DNA of 64,000 nt from Candidatus Amarolinea dominans (GTDB lineage: Bacteria; Chloroflexota; Anaerolineae; SSC4; Amarolineaceae): the NCBI GenBank assembly GCA_016719785.1, contig JADJYJ010000031.1, positions 124,001-188,000 of the forward strand. Reading direction: 5' to 3'. The notes under the pieces are model-generated. The model worked only from the letters and a program-made list of their open reading frames with translations, ran no database searches and was not told the DNA's origin. Numbering within the stretch: the first letter of the stretch is position 1; every line of letters begins with the position of its first letter. The translations under genes were made by a program, and so were the position numbers. Shown one piece after another: positions 20,421 through 29,757 of the stretch.

Positions 20421-21683
20421 TCAGCCTCCGCCATCAGGGGGCGATAACACCCAGGGAAAGTCGGCCTGGATCGTGGTGCCAGCGCCAACCGCCGATTCAA
20501 TGACAAGATGGCCCCCGGTGAGTAGGGCGCGCTCCTGCATACTCAGAAGGCCAATACTATTGCCAAGCACCGCGCGTTCACGCGCGGCCGCCACATCGAA
20601 GCCGCCACCGTCATCGCGCACAGTCAGCGATAGACGGTCGGCCGTGCGCTGCAGCGTCACCCAGACCGTGCTGGCGGCGGCGTGACGCGCCACGTTGGTC
20701 AGCGCTTCCTGGGCGATACGAAAACAGGCCGTTTCGAGGGCTGGCGGAGGCCGCTTCTCTTCCAGGTTGACTTCGACATGGGCGGTCAGGTCCATCACCT
20801 CGGCCTGGCGGTTGACATACCAGCGCATGGCCGCGGCCAGGCCCAGGTCATCCAACAAGGAGGGGCGTAGGGCGAGAGAGAGGTTGCGCACCTGCTGCAA
20901 GGCGCTCTCCACCATCCCGATGGACTCACGTAACGGTTTGTCGAAGACGGCGGCGCCGGGCCTACGCTGCATGGTTTGCAGGTTGATTTTGATGATGGTC
21001 AAGATCTGTCCCACTTCATCGTGCAGTTCACGCGCCAGATGACGGCGCTCAGTTTCTTGCGTGGCCAGCAGGCGCCGGGAGAGGCCCTGCAGGCGCTCGC
21101 GCTCGCGCTGTAACTCCAGGCGCAGGCGCACGTTTTGGAAGCCGACGGACAGCAAATCACAGACCTCCCGCACGATTTCGACATGCTCGATGGTGAACAG
21201 GCCACGTGTGGTGGTCGCCAGCACCAGGCCGCCCGTCGCCTGTGTGCCAATGTGGAGGGGCGCGCTGAGTACGCTGTGCAGACCGCTGTCCACGAACGCA
21301 CTGAATCCGGGGTAACGCTGCAGAACCGCGCCAATATCGTCGAAGACCAGGACCGCAAACGCCTGCTGTGTACGCAAGAGACAAGGCTCTTGCAGGGGCC
21401 AGGCCTGGCGGGGAAATTGGGTCAGGGCCGGCCCGCCCTCCTGGTGCAGGACGTAAACCGTGTTGCGGACCAGGTCGAACTCAACCACAGCCGCGTAATC
21501 GTAGGGGACGAGGCGATGGATACGCGAGACGACGTTGACGGCCAGTTCCTGCAGCGTGTTGGCCGTCAGAATGGTGCGGTCCACGTCATGGACAAAGTTG
21601 AGTCGTTCAACAAAACGCGCGAGCAATGGCTCAACGCGCGTCAACTCAGCATCAGGCTGCTCGCGCGCGGCCGCCTCATGCAT
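20421..21683 (-). CDS. GAF-containing NarX/DegS-type sensor kinase
   Basis: Cytoplasmic kinase of 420 residues without membrane segments. A GAF domain (about 40-185) is followed by a coiled coil, HisKA_3 with the phospho-His in ARELHDEVG near residue 220, and a HATPase with EALTNVARHA and DDGGGFD. Predicted partner is the LuxR-type regulator directly downstream. ATG 21683 overlaps the stop of the upstream hybrid kinase by 8 bases, suggesting coupling. The frame is open to 21794 and includes ATG 21710, but the extra part is Arg/Cys-rich and not family-like. The GAF ligand is unknown. Confidence 0.92.
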   Translation of the reverse strand: MHEAAAREQPDAELTRVEPLLARFVERLNFVHDVDRTILTANTLQELAVNVVSRIHRLVPYDYAAVVEFDLVRNTVYVLHQEGGPALTQFPRQAWPLQEPCLLRTQQAFAVLVFDDIGAVLQRYPGFSAFVDSGLHSVLSAPLHIGTQATGGLVLATTTRGLFTIEHVEIVREVCDLLSVGFQNVRLRLELQRERERLQGLSRRLLATQETERRHLARELHDEVGQILTIIKINLQTMQRRPGAAVFDKPLRESIGMVESALQQVRNLSLALRPSLLDDLGLAAAMRWYVNRQAEVMDLTAHVEVNLEEKRPPPALETACFRIAQEALTNVARHAAASTVWVTLQRTADRLSLTVRDDGGGFDVAAARERAVLGNSIGLLSMQERALLTGGHLVIESAVGAGTTIQADFPWVLSPPDGGG

Positions 21684-24600
21684 GAGACTGCCGTTCGACG
21701 AGCAAGGCATCCATTGCCCGTTGCATCTCGATCCACATCTGCCCAATCTTCTCCTGCGCCTCGCTGAAATGCCCGGGCACCGCGATGATTTCAAGCGTTT
21801 GGCAGAGGGCCGTCAAGCGCAGCGCGCCAAACATGGCGCTGCTCGATTTCAGCGTATGCGCGATACGCCGCAGCGCCACCCAATCCTCAACGGCCAAGGC
21901 CCGCTGCAGCGCCTGCGCCTGTTTGGGCAGGTCATTGATATAGCCTTCGATCAATTCATTGAGCACATGCGTGTCCTGGTCGCCCACCAACAGCCGCAGC
22001 TCATCCAGGGCATGGCGGCTCAGAACCACTTCCGCGGTCAGCGTTTGCGGCGCCGGCGCCACTGGCGCCGGCAACGTGCGTGCGTGGCCCAGTACAGCCG
22101 TCAGAGCTTCGATGCGGACCGGCTTGGCCACATAGTCGTCCATACCAGCCGCCAGACAGATCTCGCGGTCCTCCGACATGGCGTGGGCCGTCATGGCGAT
22201 AATGTGCGGCTGCCGGCTCAGATCGAAGCGTTGGCGAATCAGCCGCGTCGCCTCCAGGCCATCCATCTCCGGCATCTGCACGTCCATCAGGACAACATCG
22301 AACGACTGGCGCTGCAAAGCCTCCAGAACCTCAAGCCCGTTGGCCGCCACCTCGGCCCGATACCCCAGGCGCTCCAGGGTGCGCAGGGCCACCTTCTGGT
22401 TGATGGCGTTGTCTTCAGCCACCAGGATGTGCAACGGATGGCGCTGGGCAAAGTTGGCATCAAAACGGGTCAATGCAGGTTGGGTGGCCGCGACCTGGGC
22501 AGCGCCCAGCGCCGTCAGGAGCACCGACTGCAATTGGCTCTCCTTGACCGGTTTGTTGAGAAACGCGGCCAGGTTGAGACCGGCGGCTTGGCGGCGCACA
22601 TCTTGCGCGCCCAGGGAGGTCAATACGATCAGGGGCAGGTGCAGGCCATCGGGCAAGCGCCGAATCTCGCGCGCCAGCGTCACGCCGTCCATCTCTGGCA
22701 TCTGCACATCCATGATGACCAGGTCGAACGGCGTATTTAGGCGCAGCAGAGTGAGCGCCTCCTGGGCGGAGGCCACGGTATGGCCGATCATGCCCCAGGC
22801 CTGTGTTTGCAGGAGCAGGATGCGCCGATTGGTCTCATTATCATCCACAATCAACACCCGCTTGCCGTTGAGCTGCGCCAGGTCGCCCACGGGTGACTGG
22901 CCCAACGGCGCGGCGGCGGCCGCTGCATAAATCGTAAAGTGAAAGATGGAGCCGCGATTCACTTCACTCTCGACCCACATGGCGCCGCCCATCAGTTCGG
23001 CCAGGCGTTTGCTGATAATCAGCCCCAGGCCCGTGCCGCCGTAACGGCGCGTGATCGAGGCGTCAACCTGGCTGAAAGCATGAAAAAGCCGATCCATCCG
23101 CTCCACAGGGATGCCGATGCCGGTATCGCGCACAGAAAAGTGCAGTTGATAGGCCGTAGATGCGGTGGGCAGCGCTCCTTCTTCTGTTGGCGGGCGTGCC
23201 GGCACAGGCTGCGCCGCTACCGATAGCACCACCTCGCCGTGCTGGGTGAACTTCAGGGCATTACCGATCAGGTTCACCAGGATCTGACGTAGACGCGTCA
23301 TGTCACCGACGATATGACTGGGGACGTTGGCATCCACATAGGATACCAACTCCAAACTCTTTTCCGTTGCCTTGGCCGCAAAGAGATCGAGCGCCTCTTC
23401 GACGCAGACACGACTATCGAACGGCTGTTGCTCCATCTCCATGTGCCCGGACTCGATCTTGGAAAAATCGAGAATGTCGTTGATGATCGTCAGCAGGGCA
23501 TCGCCGCTGGCGCGAATAGTTTGCACAAAATCGCGCTGTTCGCCGCTCAGCGTCGTATCCAGGAGCAGCCCGGTCATGCCGATGACCGCGTTCATGGGCG
23601 TGCGAATTTCGTGGCTCATGTTGGCCAGAAATTCGGACTTGGCCCGTGTCGCGGATTCCGCGGCCACCAGTGCGGCGTCGAGCGCCTGGTTCTTGCGTTC
23701 CAGTTCTTCACGCGCCTGCTTGCGCGCCATGACGCTGCCCAGGCTGCCGGCCACCGTGAACAGCACCGATTCCTCATACTCTGACCACTGACGCTCACTG
23801 TGACAGTCATCGAAACCGATGAAGCCCCAGAATTGCCCGGTCACCATGATCGGCGCCACCAGCAGGGAGCAAATGTCCTGCGGTCCGAGCAGGAGACGTT
23901 CATCGGCAGGGAAGTCGCGCACACGGCCGCAGAGCGAGGAACCGGAAGAGAGAACTTCATACCAGCGGGGCATCAACGCGTAGCTGGCGTGCTGTAAGGC
24001 CGGATTGTCAATCTGCGGCGTGGTCTGGTCACTGACCCACTCGACGCGTTGACTGACCAGGTGTTCACCGGTCAGAGAATTGTCGTGGCTCTCGAAGATG
24101 TAGGCGCGGTCCACATTGGCAGCCTCTCCCAACATGCCCAGCGCCTGTTGGATCGTCTCGTTGTCGTCGGCTCGCAGCAGGTGGTTGACCGCATCGGCCA
24201 CGCCGCGCAGGAGGCGATCCTGGGTGCGCAAGGCTTCCTGGGCGCGCTTCTGCTCCGTGATATCGTGACTCAGGCCGACCAGGCCCACGATCAGGCCGCT
24301 GCTGTCGCGCAGGGGAACTTTCGTCGTCGCGCACCAGGAAAGAGCGGCGGTGACCTGGTCAATCACCGGCTCTTCATGATTGATGAGCGGTAGGCCGCTG
24401 CGCATCAGCTCCTGCTCATCGGCATAGTAGCGGCTGGCATGTTCCTGGGAAAAGAACTCGAAATCGTTCTTTCCCAGCACCGCTTCCTGGGTGGCAGCGC
24501 CTAAGAGCCTGATGTGGGAGCTGTTGTTGAGCAAAAAGCGGCTCTGAGTATCTTTGACGTACACGTAGTCGGGCAGATTGTCAATCAAGGTGCGTAGCAG

Positions 24601-25317
24601 GTTGCGCTCCTCGGCCAGCATCATTTCGATGCGTTGACGGTCGAGCAGGTCCCGCTGCAGGGCCACGTAGAACTGCGCGTGTTCCAGCGCCTTGCCCGCG
24701 GCCGAGGCCACGTTCAACGCCAGCGCAATCTCCTCGTCACTAAACTCCCGCCACGTAATGGCGTCAAGCCCGATCGTTCCGATCACCTGGTCGCGCACCA
24801 GAATTGGCACGATCAACAGGGAGATCGTGCCGCGGCGGCGCTGCATATCATGAATCACCGCCTGGCGTTCGTCATGCTGAGCGTCGCGCACGACCAGCGG
24901 TTTGCGCTGCGCCAGCACGTACTGCGATGCCTCATTGTTGGCAACCGGGATTACCACGCCTGCGGCCGAAGGCCGCCCGGGTGCGCAGTATTCGGCCACC
25001 ACGCGCAGATCCTTGCCGTCTTCGCTCAACAGGGTGGCGGCCGCCTGTGGCACATCGAAGGCGCGCGCCAGTTCCTCGCAGAGGATGGTCAAAATGGCCG
25101 TCGGTTCCAGCGCGGAGGAGGTGGCGGCCAGCGCGCGATTGAGCAGCAGCGTCTCCCGCAGGCGTTGCTCCAACTCCGTGTCAGACGACTGACACAGGCT
25201 GTCATAGTCCAGGCTGAGCCGCGCCAGGAAGTCGAGCCAGGCTCCGTCGTTGGCCGGCAGAGCTTCTGACGTCAGGCCGGTTGCCTGCAACTGGCGCTGG
25301 AGCAAGGGATTGATCAT
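21676..25317 (-). CDS. GacS/BarA-like hybrid sensor kinase with two receivers and Hpt
   Basis: Phosphorelay kinase of 1213 residues. Order: GAF (about 45-200), PAS (210-345) ending with LSHDITEQKRA, GAF (350-515), coiled coil, HisKA with NMSHEIRTPMN (His near 555), HATPase with N- and G-boxes, first receiver (VDDNETN, IMDVQMPEMDG), second receiver (AEDNAIN, LMDVQMPEMDG), and a C-terminal Hpt with IAHTLKSSS. Both receivers keep their phospho-Asp. No membrane segments. ATG 25317 has AAAGGG about 10 bases upstream; a TTG at 25344 is an alternative. The usual relay is His-Asp-His-Asp, ending on a separate regulator, possibly one of the receivers next door. Confidence 0.93.
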   Translation of the reverse strand: MINPLLQRQLQATGLTSEALPANDGAWLDFLARLSLDYDSLCQSSDTELEQRLRETLLLNRALAATSSALEPTAILTILCEELARAFDVPQAAATLLSEDGKDLRVVAEYCAPGRPSAAGVVIPVANNEASQYVLAQRKPLVVRDAQHDERQAVIHDMQRRRGTISLLIVPILVRDQVIGTIGLDAITWREFSDEEIALALNVASAAGKALEHAQFYVALQRDLLDRQRIEMMLAEERNLLRTLIDNLPDYVYVKDTQSRFLLNNSSHIRLLGAATQEAVLGKNDFEFFSQEHASRYYADEQELMRSGLPLINHEEPVIDQVTAALSWCATTKVPLRDSSGLIVGLVGLSHDITEQKRAQEALRTQDRLLRGVADAVNHLLRADDNETIQQALGMLGEAANVDRAYIFESHDNSLTGEHLVSQRVEWVSDQTTPQIDNPALQHASYALMPRWYEVLSSGSSLCGRVRDFPADERLLLGPQDICSLLVAPIMVTGQFWGFIGFDDCHSERQWSEYEESVLFTVAGSLGSVMARKQAREELERKNQALDAALVAAESATRAKSEFLANMSHEIRTPMNAVIGMTGLLLDTTLSGEQRDFVQTIRASGDALLTIINDILDFSKIESGHMEMEQQPFDSRVCVEEALDLFAAKATEKSLELVSYVDANVPSHIVGDMTRLRQILVNLIGNALKFTQHGEVVLSVAAQPVPARPPTEEGALPTASTAYQLHFSVRDTGIGIPVERMDRLFHAFSQVDASITRRYGGTGLGLIISKRLAELMGGAMWVESEVNRGSIFHFTIYAAAAAAPLGQSPVGDLAQLNGKRVLIVDDNETNRRILLLQTQAWGMIGHTVASAQEALTLLRLNTPFDLVIMDVQMPEMDGVTLAREIRRLPDGLHLPLIVLTSLGAQDVRRQAAGLNLAAFLNKPVKESQLQSVLLTALGAAQVAATQPALTRFDANFAQRHPLHILVAEDNAINQKVALRTLERLGYRAEVAANGLEVLEALQRQSFDVVLMDVQMPEMDGLEATRLIRQRFDLSRQPHIIAMTAHAMSEDREICLAAGMDDYVAKPVRIEALTAVLGHARTLPAPVAPAPQTLTAEVVLSRHALDELRLLVGDQDTHVLNELIEGYINDLPKQAQALQRALAVEDWVALRRIAHTLKSSSAMFGALRLTALCQTLEIIAVPGHFSEAQEKIGQMWIEMQRAMDALLVERQSHA

Positions 25318-25356
25318 AGCGCAAGCCCTTTCATCACGAATCAAAAGGCGCGACCG

Positions 25357-25728
25357 TCAAGCGTCGCTCAACTGGGCCACCGTGGCGAGCATCTCTTTTG
25401 GGCTGAACGGTTTGCCGAGGAAGCCATTGGCGCCGGCGCTGAAGGCACGGTCGAGGTCCCGCACATCGCCCAGCGCCGTCAGCATGATGATCGGTACATC
25501 GTGCCAGGCTGGATTACTGCGCACGGCCTGCACCGTCATGAATCCATCCATGACAGGCATAGCCACATCGCAGAAGATCAGGTCGGGCTTTTCGGCCGCC
25601 AACAGGAGTAGCGCCTGCTCTCCGTTGTTTGCAGTGCGCACCTTATACTTGGCGGACTCGAGTATGAAGCGCACCAGGCGACTAATCTGAAGATCGTCGT
25701 CAATCATGAGGATAGATTTAATGGCCAT
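25357..25728 (-). CDS. Stand-alone response regulator receiver
   Basis: Receiver-only protein of 123 residues. MIDDD lies near residue 8, the phospho-Asp in IFCDVAMP near 54, and the Lys in GKPF near 104. ATG 25728 is chosen for a GAG 6 bases upstream; ATG 25734 is nearly as good and the frame is open to 25785. First gene of the - strand signalling run and 39 bases before the large hybrid kinase, so it is a natural acceptor for that kinase's Hpt. Confidence 0.88.
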   Translation of the reverse strand: MAIKSILMIDDDLQISRLVRFILESAKYKVRTANNGEQALLLLAAEKPDLIFCDVAMPVMDGFMTVQAVRSNPAWHDVPIIMLTALGDVRDLDRAFSAGANGFLGKPFSPKEMLATVAQLSDA

Positions 25729-25855
25729 CGTCATCTCGCTGTTCTGAAAATAGACCGCAAATTGCATGGACGGTCTCTTCTTCATGGCTTGGCTGTGTCC
25801 CCGGCGCTGTCTTCAATCGAGCTGAGACAAGGGCGTCTGGCAAGGGATAGCCAAC

Positions 25856-25884
25856 ATTGTAAACGGAAACGTTCAGCCTGACAA
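25856..25884 (-). promoter_or_regulatory. Sigma70-type promoter for the signalling cluster
   Basis: On the - strand, TTGTCA and TACAAT are separated by exactly 17 bases, with transcription expected to begin about 120 bases before the first receiver gene. All genes down to 5005 lie on the same strand with short gaps or overlaps, so this may start a very long transcript; internal promoters are not excluded. Confidence 0.65.
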
Positions 25885-25911
25885 GTCAGTCGTCATACCG
25901 GATGCACAACC

Positions 25912-26151
25912 GCGGGAGGAGGGGCCTCACCTCATCCCCCGGCCCCTTCTCCTCTCCGCGCGGCGGAGAGGAGAAGGGGGGAAGATGGCGGCCCTGCAGG
26001 CGCCCTGCAAATCCAAATGTACCCGGAATCGAGGCTTCAGCCGGTCTGCCACAGAGTTCTCAAGTGCGGGAGGAGGGGCCTCACCTCATCCCCCGGCCCC
26101 TTCTCCTCTCCGCGCGGCGGAGAGGAGAAGGGGGGAAGATGGCGGCCCTGC
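25912..26151. repeat. Two 86-bp direct repeats with long hairpins
   Basis: Identical 86-bp copies at 25912-25997 and 26066-26151. Each contains a perfect 17-bp inverted repeat (CCCCTTCTCCTCTCCGC and its complement) around GCG, preceded by CCTCACCTCATCCCCCGG. They lie in the 640-base divergent gap between the signalling cluster and the Hpt gene. Related palindromes occur at 43034-43104. The remaining sequence of this gap shows no convincing gene. Confidence 0.93.
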
Positions 26152-26261
26152 GGGCGGCCTGCGGGCGAGACGCCTGCGCTCCCAGTCGTTGATTTTCAAG
26201 TCGGCCACAAGCAAAGACGCAGACATGCGCCTCAAGGTGCGAGTATGGGGCTTGTGGGCTA

Positions 26262-26290
26262 TTGCTATCCAACAATCAGTAAATTATACT
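26262..26290 (+). promoter_or_regulatory. Promoter of the Hpt gene
   Basis: TTGCTA and TATACT with a 17-base spacer, about 84 bases before the Hpt start. Just downstream, the 9-mer TGCCAACGT occurs twice (26311-26319 and 26324-26332, 13-base period), which could be an operator-like site. Confidence 0.6.
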
Positions 26291-26373
26291 GACTGTTGAA
26301 CGTTGAGGTTTGCCAACGTGATCTGCCAACGTTGCAGCCCAACGCGATATTCTGAACCAGGCGGTATTATTCT

Positions 26374-26742
26374 ATGAGTCAAGTTCTTGACAGCCACGAA
26401 CTGTGGCAACGGTTCGATCATGACCATGCTTTCTTGAGTGAACTGGCCGGACTCTTCTTCGAGAGCTCTGGTTTGATGCTGGCCCAGGTCTCCGAGGCGG
26501 CGCGCTGTGGGGACCGGCAGACCGTCATGCAGGTGGCGCACTCGCTCAAGGGCGTCGTCAGCAACTTCGCGGCCAAGCCCGCATTCGAGGCGGCCCGTCG
26601 CCTGGAAGAAGTGGCACGCCACGACAACCTGGCGCGCATGACAGAAGCCAGCACCACCCTGGAAACAGAAGTGCAGCGCCTATGCATGGCTCTCGATCAG
26701 ATCAGCCGGCCAGGCATGCAGGGCTGGGCTGGGCTACAGTAG
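26374..26742 (+). CDS. Stand-alone Hpt phosphotransfer protein
   Basis: Small helical protein of 122 residues with the histidine phosphotransfer motif AHSLKG near residue 55, followed by the usual FAAKPAFEAARRLEE helix. It could shuttle phosphate between hybrid-kinase receivers and the stand-alone receivers across the divergent gap. It has its own promoter and is read opposite to the signalling cluster. Its 3' end overlaps the 3' end of priA by 9 bases in convergent orientation. Confidence 0.88.
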   Translation: MSQVLDSHELWQRFDHDHAFLSELAGLFFESSGLMLAQVSEAARCGDRQTVMQVAHSLKGVVSNFAAKPAFEAARRLEEVARHDNLARMTEASTTLETEVQRLCMALDQISRPGMQGWAGLQ

Positions 26743-29577
26743 GTTGACCGGGTCAACATCAATGTGCCACCCCGCGGGCAGGGTGATGAGGCGCACCACC
26801 GCGCTTGGATCACTGCCACGTCCCCGCACCAGGATGTGCCAGCGGTAGCGATAGCGCAGCCGCGCAAAAAAGCAGGGCGCCGGCCCAATCATCCCCACAT
26901 CGCTCATCCCCAACCGGCTGATTTCCCCTTGCAACAAACGTGCAACTCGCTGCGTCTCCGCCTCTGCCTGCTCTGCGTTGCTGTGACTGTACACCAGGCG
27001 CACCAAGCGCGTCAGCGGGGGATAGTCCAACTGTCGCCGATAATCCAATTCCCGCCTGAAGAAACTGATGTAATCATGCTGACTGGCCGCGCTGACCGTG
27101 TAATGGTCGGGGGTATAGGTTTGGACAATCACCTGTCCGCCGCGTGCGCTACGGCCGGCGCGCCCAGCCACCTGCATCAACACTTGAAAGGTGTGTTCGG
27201 CGGCGCGCATGTCGGGCAGATACAGCCCCATGTCAGCGCTGATCACCCCTACCAACGTGACCATCGGCAGATCAAGGCCTTTGGCAATCATCTGCGTGCC
27301 GATGAGCACATTGGCCTGGTGATTGCTGAACTGCTCCAGGATTTCGGCATGGGCGCCCTTGTGCTGCGTGGTGTCACGATCCCAACGCAGCGTGCGCGCC
27401 TGCGCAAACTGCTCGCGCACCGCCTGTTCGATGCGTTGCGTGCCAGCGCCCAGGTAGCGGATGCGAACACTGCCGCAGGCCGGGCAGGTGGTGGGCACCG
27501 GCCGGCGACGATTACACTGATGACAGAGCAAAAAAGGCGTCAGCACCGCCTGCTCCAGGCGACGGGCGCCCTGCGGCGTCAGCTCAACCCCTACCGGCTG
27601 CTCCTGCTCCGCCAGGGGGCCATGGTAGGTCATGGGCAGTTCGCAGCGGGTACACTGTTCCACATGGCCGCAATCCCGGCACATCACCACCGTGGCATTG
27701 CCGCGGCGGTTGAGGAACAGAATGGCCTGCTCGCCCGCGTCGAGCGTTTGCTGCAGAGCGGCTTGCAGGGCGCGGCTGAGAATGCTGCGGTTGCCGGCGC
27801 GCAGCTCCTGGCGCAGGTCCACCACCGTCACCTCGGGCAGCTCGATCGTCAAGGGCTGGACATCCCCACCCTCCGTGCCTGGCCGATGCCCCATCACCCG
27901 GTTGTGCAGCGACAGGAGCTGCAACTGACCGCGCTGCGCGGCGTAGAAGGTTTCCAGCGCGGGCGTGGCACTGCCCAGGATGACCGTCGCCCCCGTCAGT
28001 TGACCCAGGCGCAGCGCCACCGCGCGCGCCTGATAGCGGGGCTGACGTTCGTGCTCCTTGTAGCTGCTATCGTGCTCCTCATCCATGATGATGACGCCCA
28101 CATTGGTCAGCGGCGCAAAAAGCGCGGAGCGCGGACCGATCACCACCGGCAGCTCGCCCCGACGTATCCGCCGCCAGGTGTCGAAGCGTTCGCCGACCGA
28201 GAGATCGCTGTGCCACACCGCGATCCGATTGGGGAAGCGCACCGCGAAACGGGCGATCGTCTGCGGCGTCAGTGCAATTTCAGGCACCAGCACAATGGCC
28301 TGCTGCCCCTGTGCCAGCGCCGTGGCAATGGCACGCAGGTAGATTTCCGTCTTACCGCTGCCGGTGACACCAAACAAGAGAAAAAAACGGCTACTCATGT
28401 TGGCCGGCCGCGCTGCGGTCAGCACAGACTCGATCGCGCCCCAGGCCTTGTCCTGCTCGGCGGTCAACAGCGGCGGCGTTTGCTGAGCAAAGGTGCGGCC
28501 GGCCAGGGGATCGCGCATCACTTCGACCGATTCCAGCGCAATCAGGCCGGCGCCGGCCAGTGTACGCAGGGTGGGCATGTCCACATTGGCCGCGGCCAGC
28601 ACGCGGCCCACCCACAGCGGCTCGGCGGACTCATGCAAAACATCGAGCACTCGTTGATATTTTTCGCCCCCGCGCAGGCTGATCACGGCCGCGTCGGCTT
28701 CGGCGGGCGTCAGCGCCAGGGAGGCCTGGCGGCCGTGGGTGTCCGGGGCAGAAACGATGCGAATCGAGCCGCGATCCGCCAGGGCCTGCAATGGCCCTGG
28801 CCCACAGCCAGCCAGTTTTTGCAGAGCGTCCATCGTCAGCACCGGGGGCGTGTGGCGTGCCAGCATCTCCAGGGCATCAGCCTGCTTGCTGCGGCGCCCC
28901 AGCGTGGGCAGCACCTGGCGGATGGTCTCCGGCTCCGCCAGCAGGCGCACCAACTGCTGCACGTGCGGGCGCACCGTGGGCGAGGTGACGGCGCTGCGCC
29001 GCGTGACCAGGCCGCGCCGCAGCAGCGGTTGCAGCACGCGGCTCTGCACCCAAACCGGATTTTCCTTCTTGAGCACACGCTGGCTGGCATCATTGCGCTG
29101 CAAACGCACCAGCAAGGCCCGCTGCTCGGCGCTCAGATCATCGGGCAGCGGCCCCGCGCCCTGGCGGCTCAGGACGACATCCACCCGCTGGGCCACGCCG
29201 GCCGGCAGCATGATAAAGAGGCAATCGCGCAGCGGCGCCAGGTAGCGCTGACTGAGCCAACGCGCCAGTTCCAATTGCACAGCCGATAGCACCGGCTCAG
29301 CCGCGGCCAGTTCAGCCAGGGCGCGCAAGGTGACGCCCGGCGGGGCATCCGACCGCAGGCCGACCACGATCCCTTGCAGGCGGCGACCACTGAACGGCAC
29401 CCACACCAGGTGCCCAGGTTCGATCTGTCCCTGCAGCAGCGGTGGAATCTCGTAGCTAAAGATGTCGCTGGTGGCCGCGTAGCCACCGGCGCGGTTGACC
29501 GGCGTGTTGACAACAACGTCGGCCACTGCGCAGGGCACAGCCGTGAGATCAGCGGCGGGCATTGCGAGATTGTTCAA
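26734..29577 (-). CDS. priA: Primosomal replication helicase PriA
   Basis: Superfamily 2 helicase that reloads the replisome at stalled forks, 947 residues. The N-terminal 3'-DNA-binding region covers about 1-110. Walker A GVTGSGKTE lies near 405, DEEH near 500, and motif III GSATP near 540. The zinc-binding block of four CxxC pairs (CRDC, CTRC, CHQC, CPAC) lies near 630-710. Helicase motifs V/VI include GTQMIAKGLD and QVAGRAGR. The listed TTG start has GGAG 11 bases upstream; ATG 29562 is an alternative. Length is somewhat above E. coli PriA (about 730) because of insertions in the N-terminal third. Confidence 0.94.
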   Translation of the reverse strand: MNNLAMPAADLTAVPCAVADVVVNTPVNRAGGYAATSDIFSYEIPPLLQGQIEPGHLVWVPFSGRRLQGIVVGLRSDAPPGVTLRALAELAAAEPVLSAVQLELARWLSQRYLAPLRDCLFIMLPAGVAQRVDVVLSRQGAGPLPDDLSAEQRALLVRLQRNDASQRVLKKENPVWVQSRVLQPLLRRGLVTRRSAVTSPTVRPHVQQLVRLLAEPETIRQVLPTLGRRSKQADALEMLARHTPPVLTMDALQKLAGCGPGPLQALADRGSIRIVSAPDTHGRQASLALTPAEADAAVISLRGGEKYQRVLDVLHESAEPLWVGRVLAAANVDMPTLRTLAGAGLIALESVEVMRDPLAGRTFAQQTPPLLTAEQDKAWGAIESVLTAARPANMSSRFFLLFGVTGSGKTEIYLRAIATALAQGQQAIVLVPEIALTPQTIARFAVRFPNRIAVWHSDLSVGERFDTWRRIRRGELPVVIGPRSALFAPLTNVGVIIMDEEHDSSYKEHERQPRYQARAVALRLGQLTGATVILGSATPALETFYAAQRGQLQLLSLHNRVMGHRPGTEGGDVQPLTIELPEVTVVDLRQELRAGNRSILSRALQAALQQTLDAGEQAILFLNRRGNATVVMCRDCGHVEQCTRCELPMTYHGPLAEQEQPVGVELTPQGARRLEQAVLTPFLLCHQCNRRRPVPTTCPACGSVRIRYLGAGTQRIEQAVREQFAQARTLRWDRDTTQHKGAHAEILEQFSNHQANVLIGTQMIAKGLDLPMVTLVGVISADMGLYLPDMRAAEHTFQVLMQVAGRAGRSARGGQVIVQTYTPDHYTVSAASQHDYISFFRRELDYRRQLDYPPLTRLVRLVYSHSNAEQAEAETQRVARLLQGEISRLGMSDVGMIGPAPCFFARLRYRYRWHILVRGRGSDPSAVVRLITLPAGWHIDVDPVNLL

Positions 29578-29757
29578 AGTCGGTTATACTCCTGCCGGTG
29601 TCGTTCCTGACCCAAGAATCGGGGCAGCGCCGTCGTTCGATCTGAACAGATTCAACCACCGGCGCGTGATCTGGCAGCACTCTCCTGTCAGGCCACGTTA
29701 TTATGCCGTATTTGAGGCACATAGGCAATTCTGTTCGTGCTGTAAGGTTTGAGTCGC

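Noticed and set aside
26764..29289. 841-codon + strand open frame opposite priA
   Set aside because: Shadow; PriA motifs are complete on the - strand.
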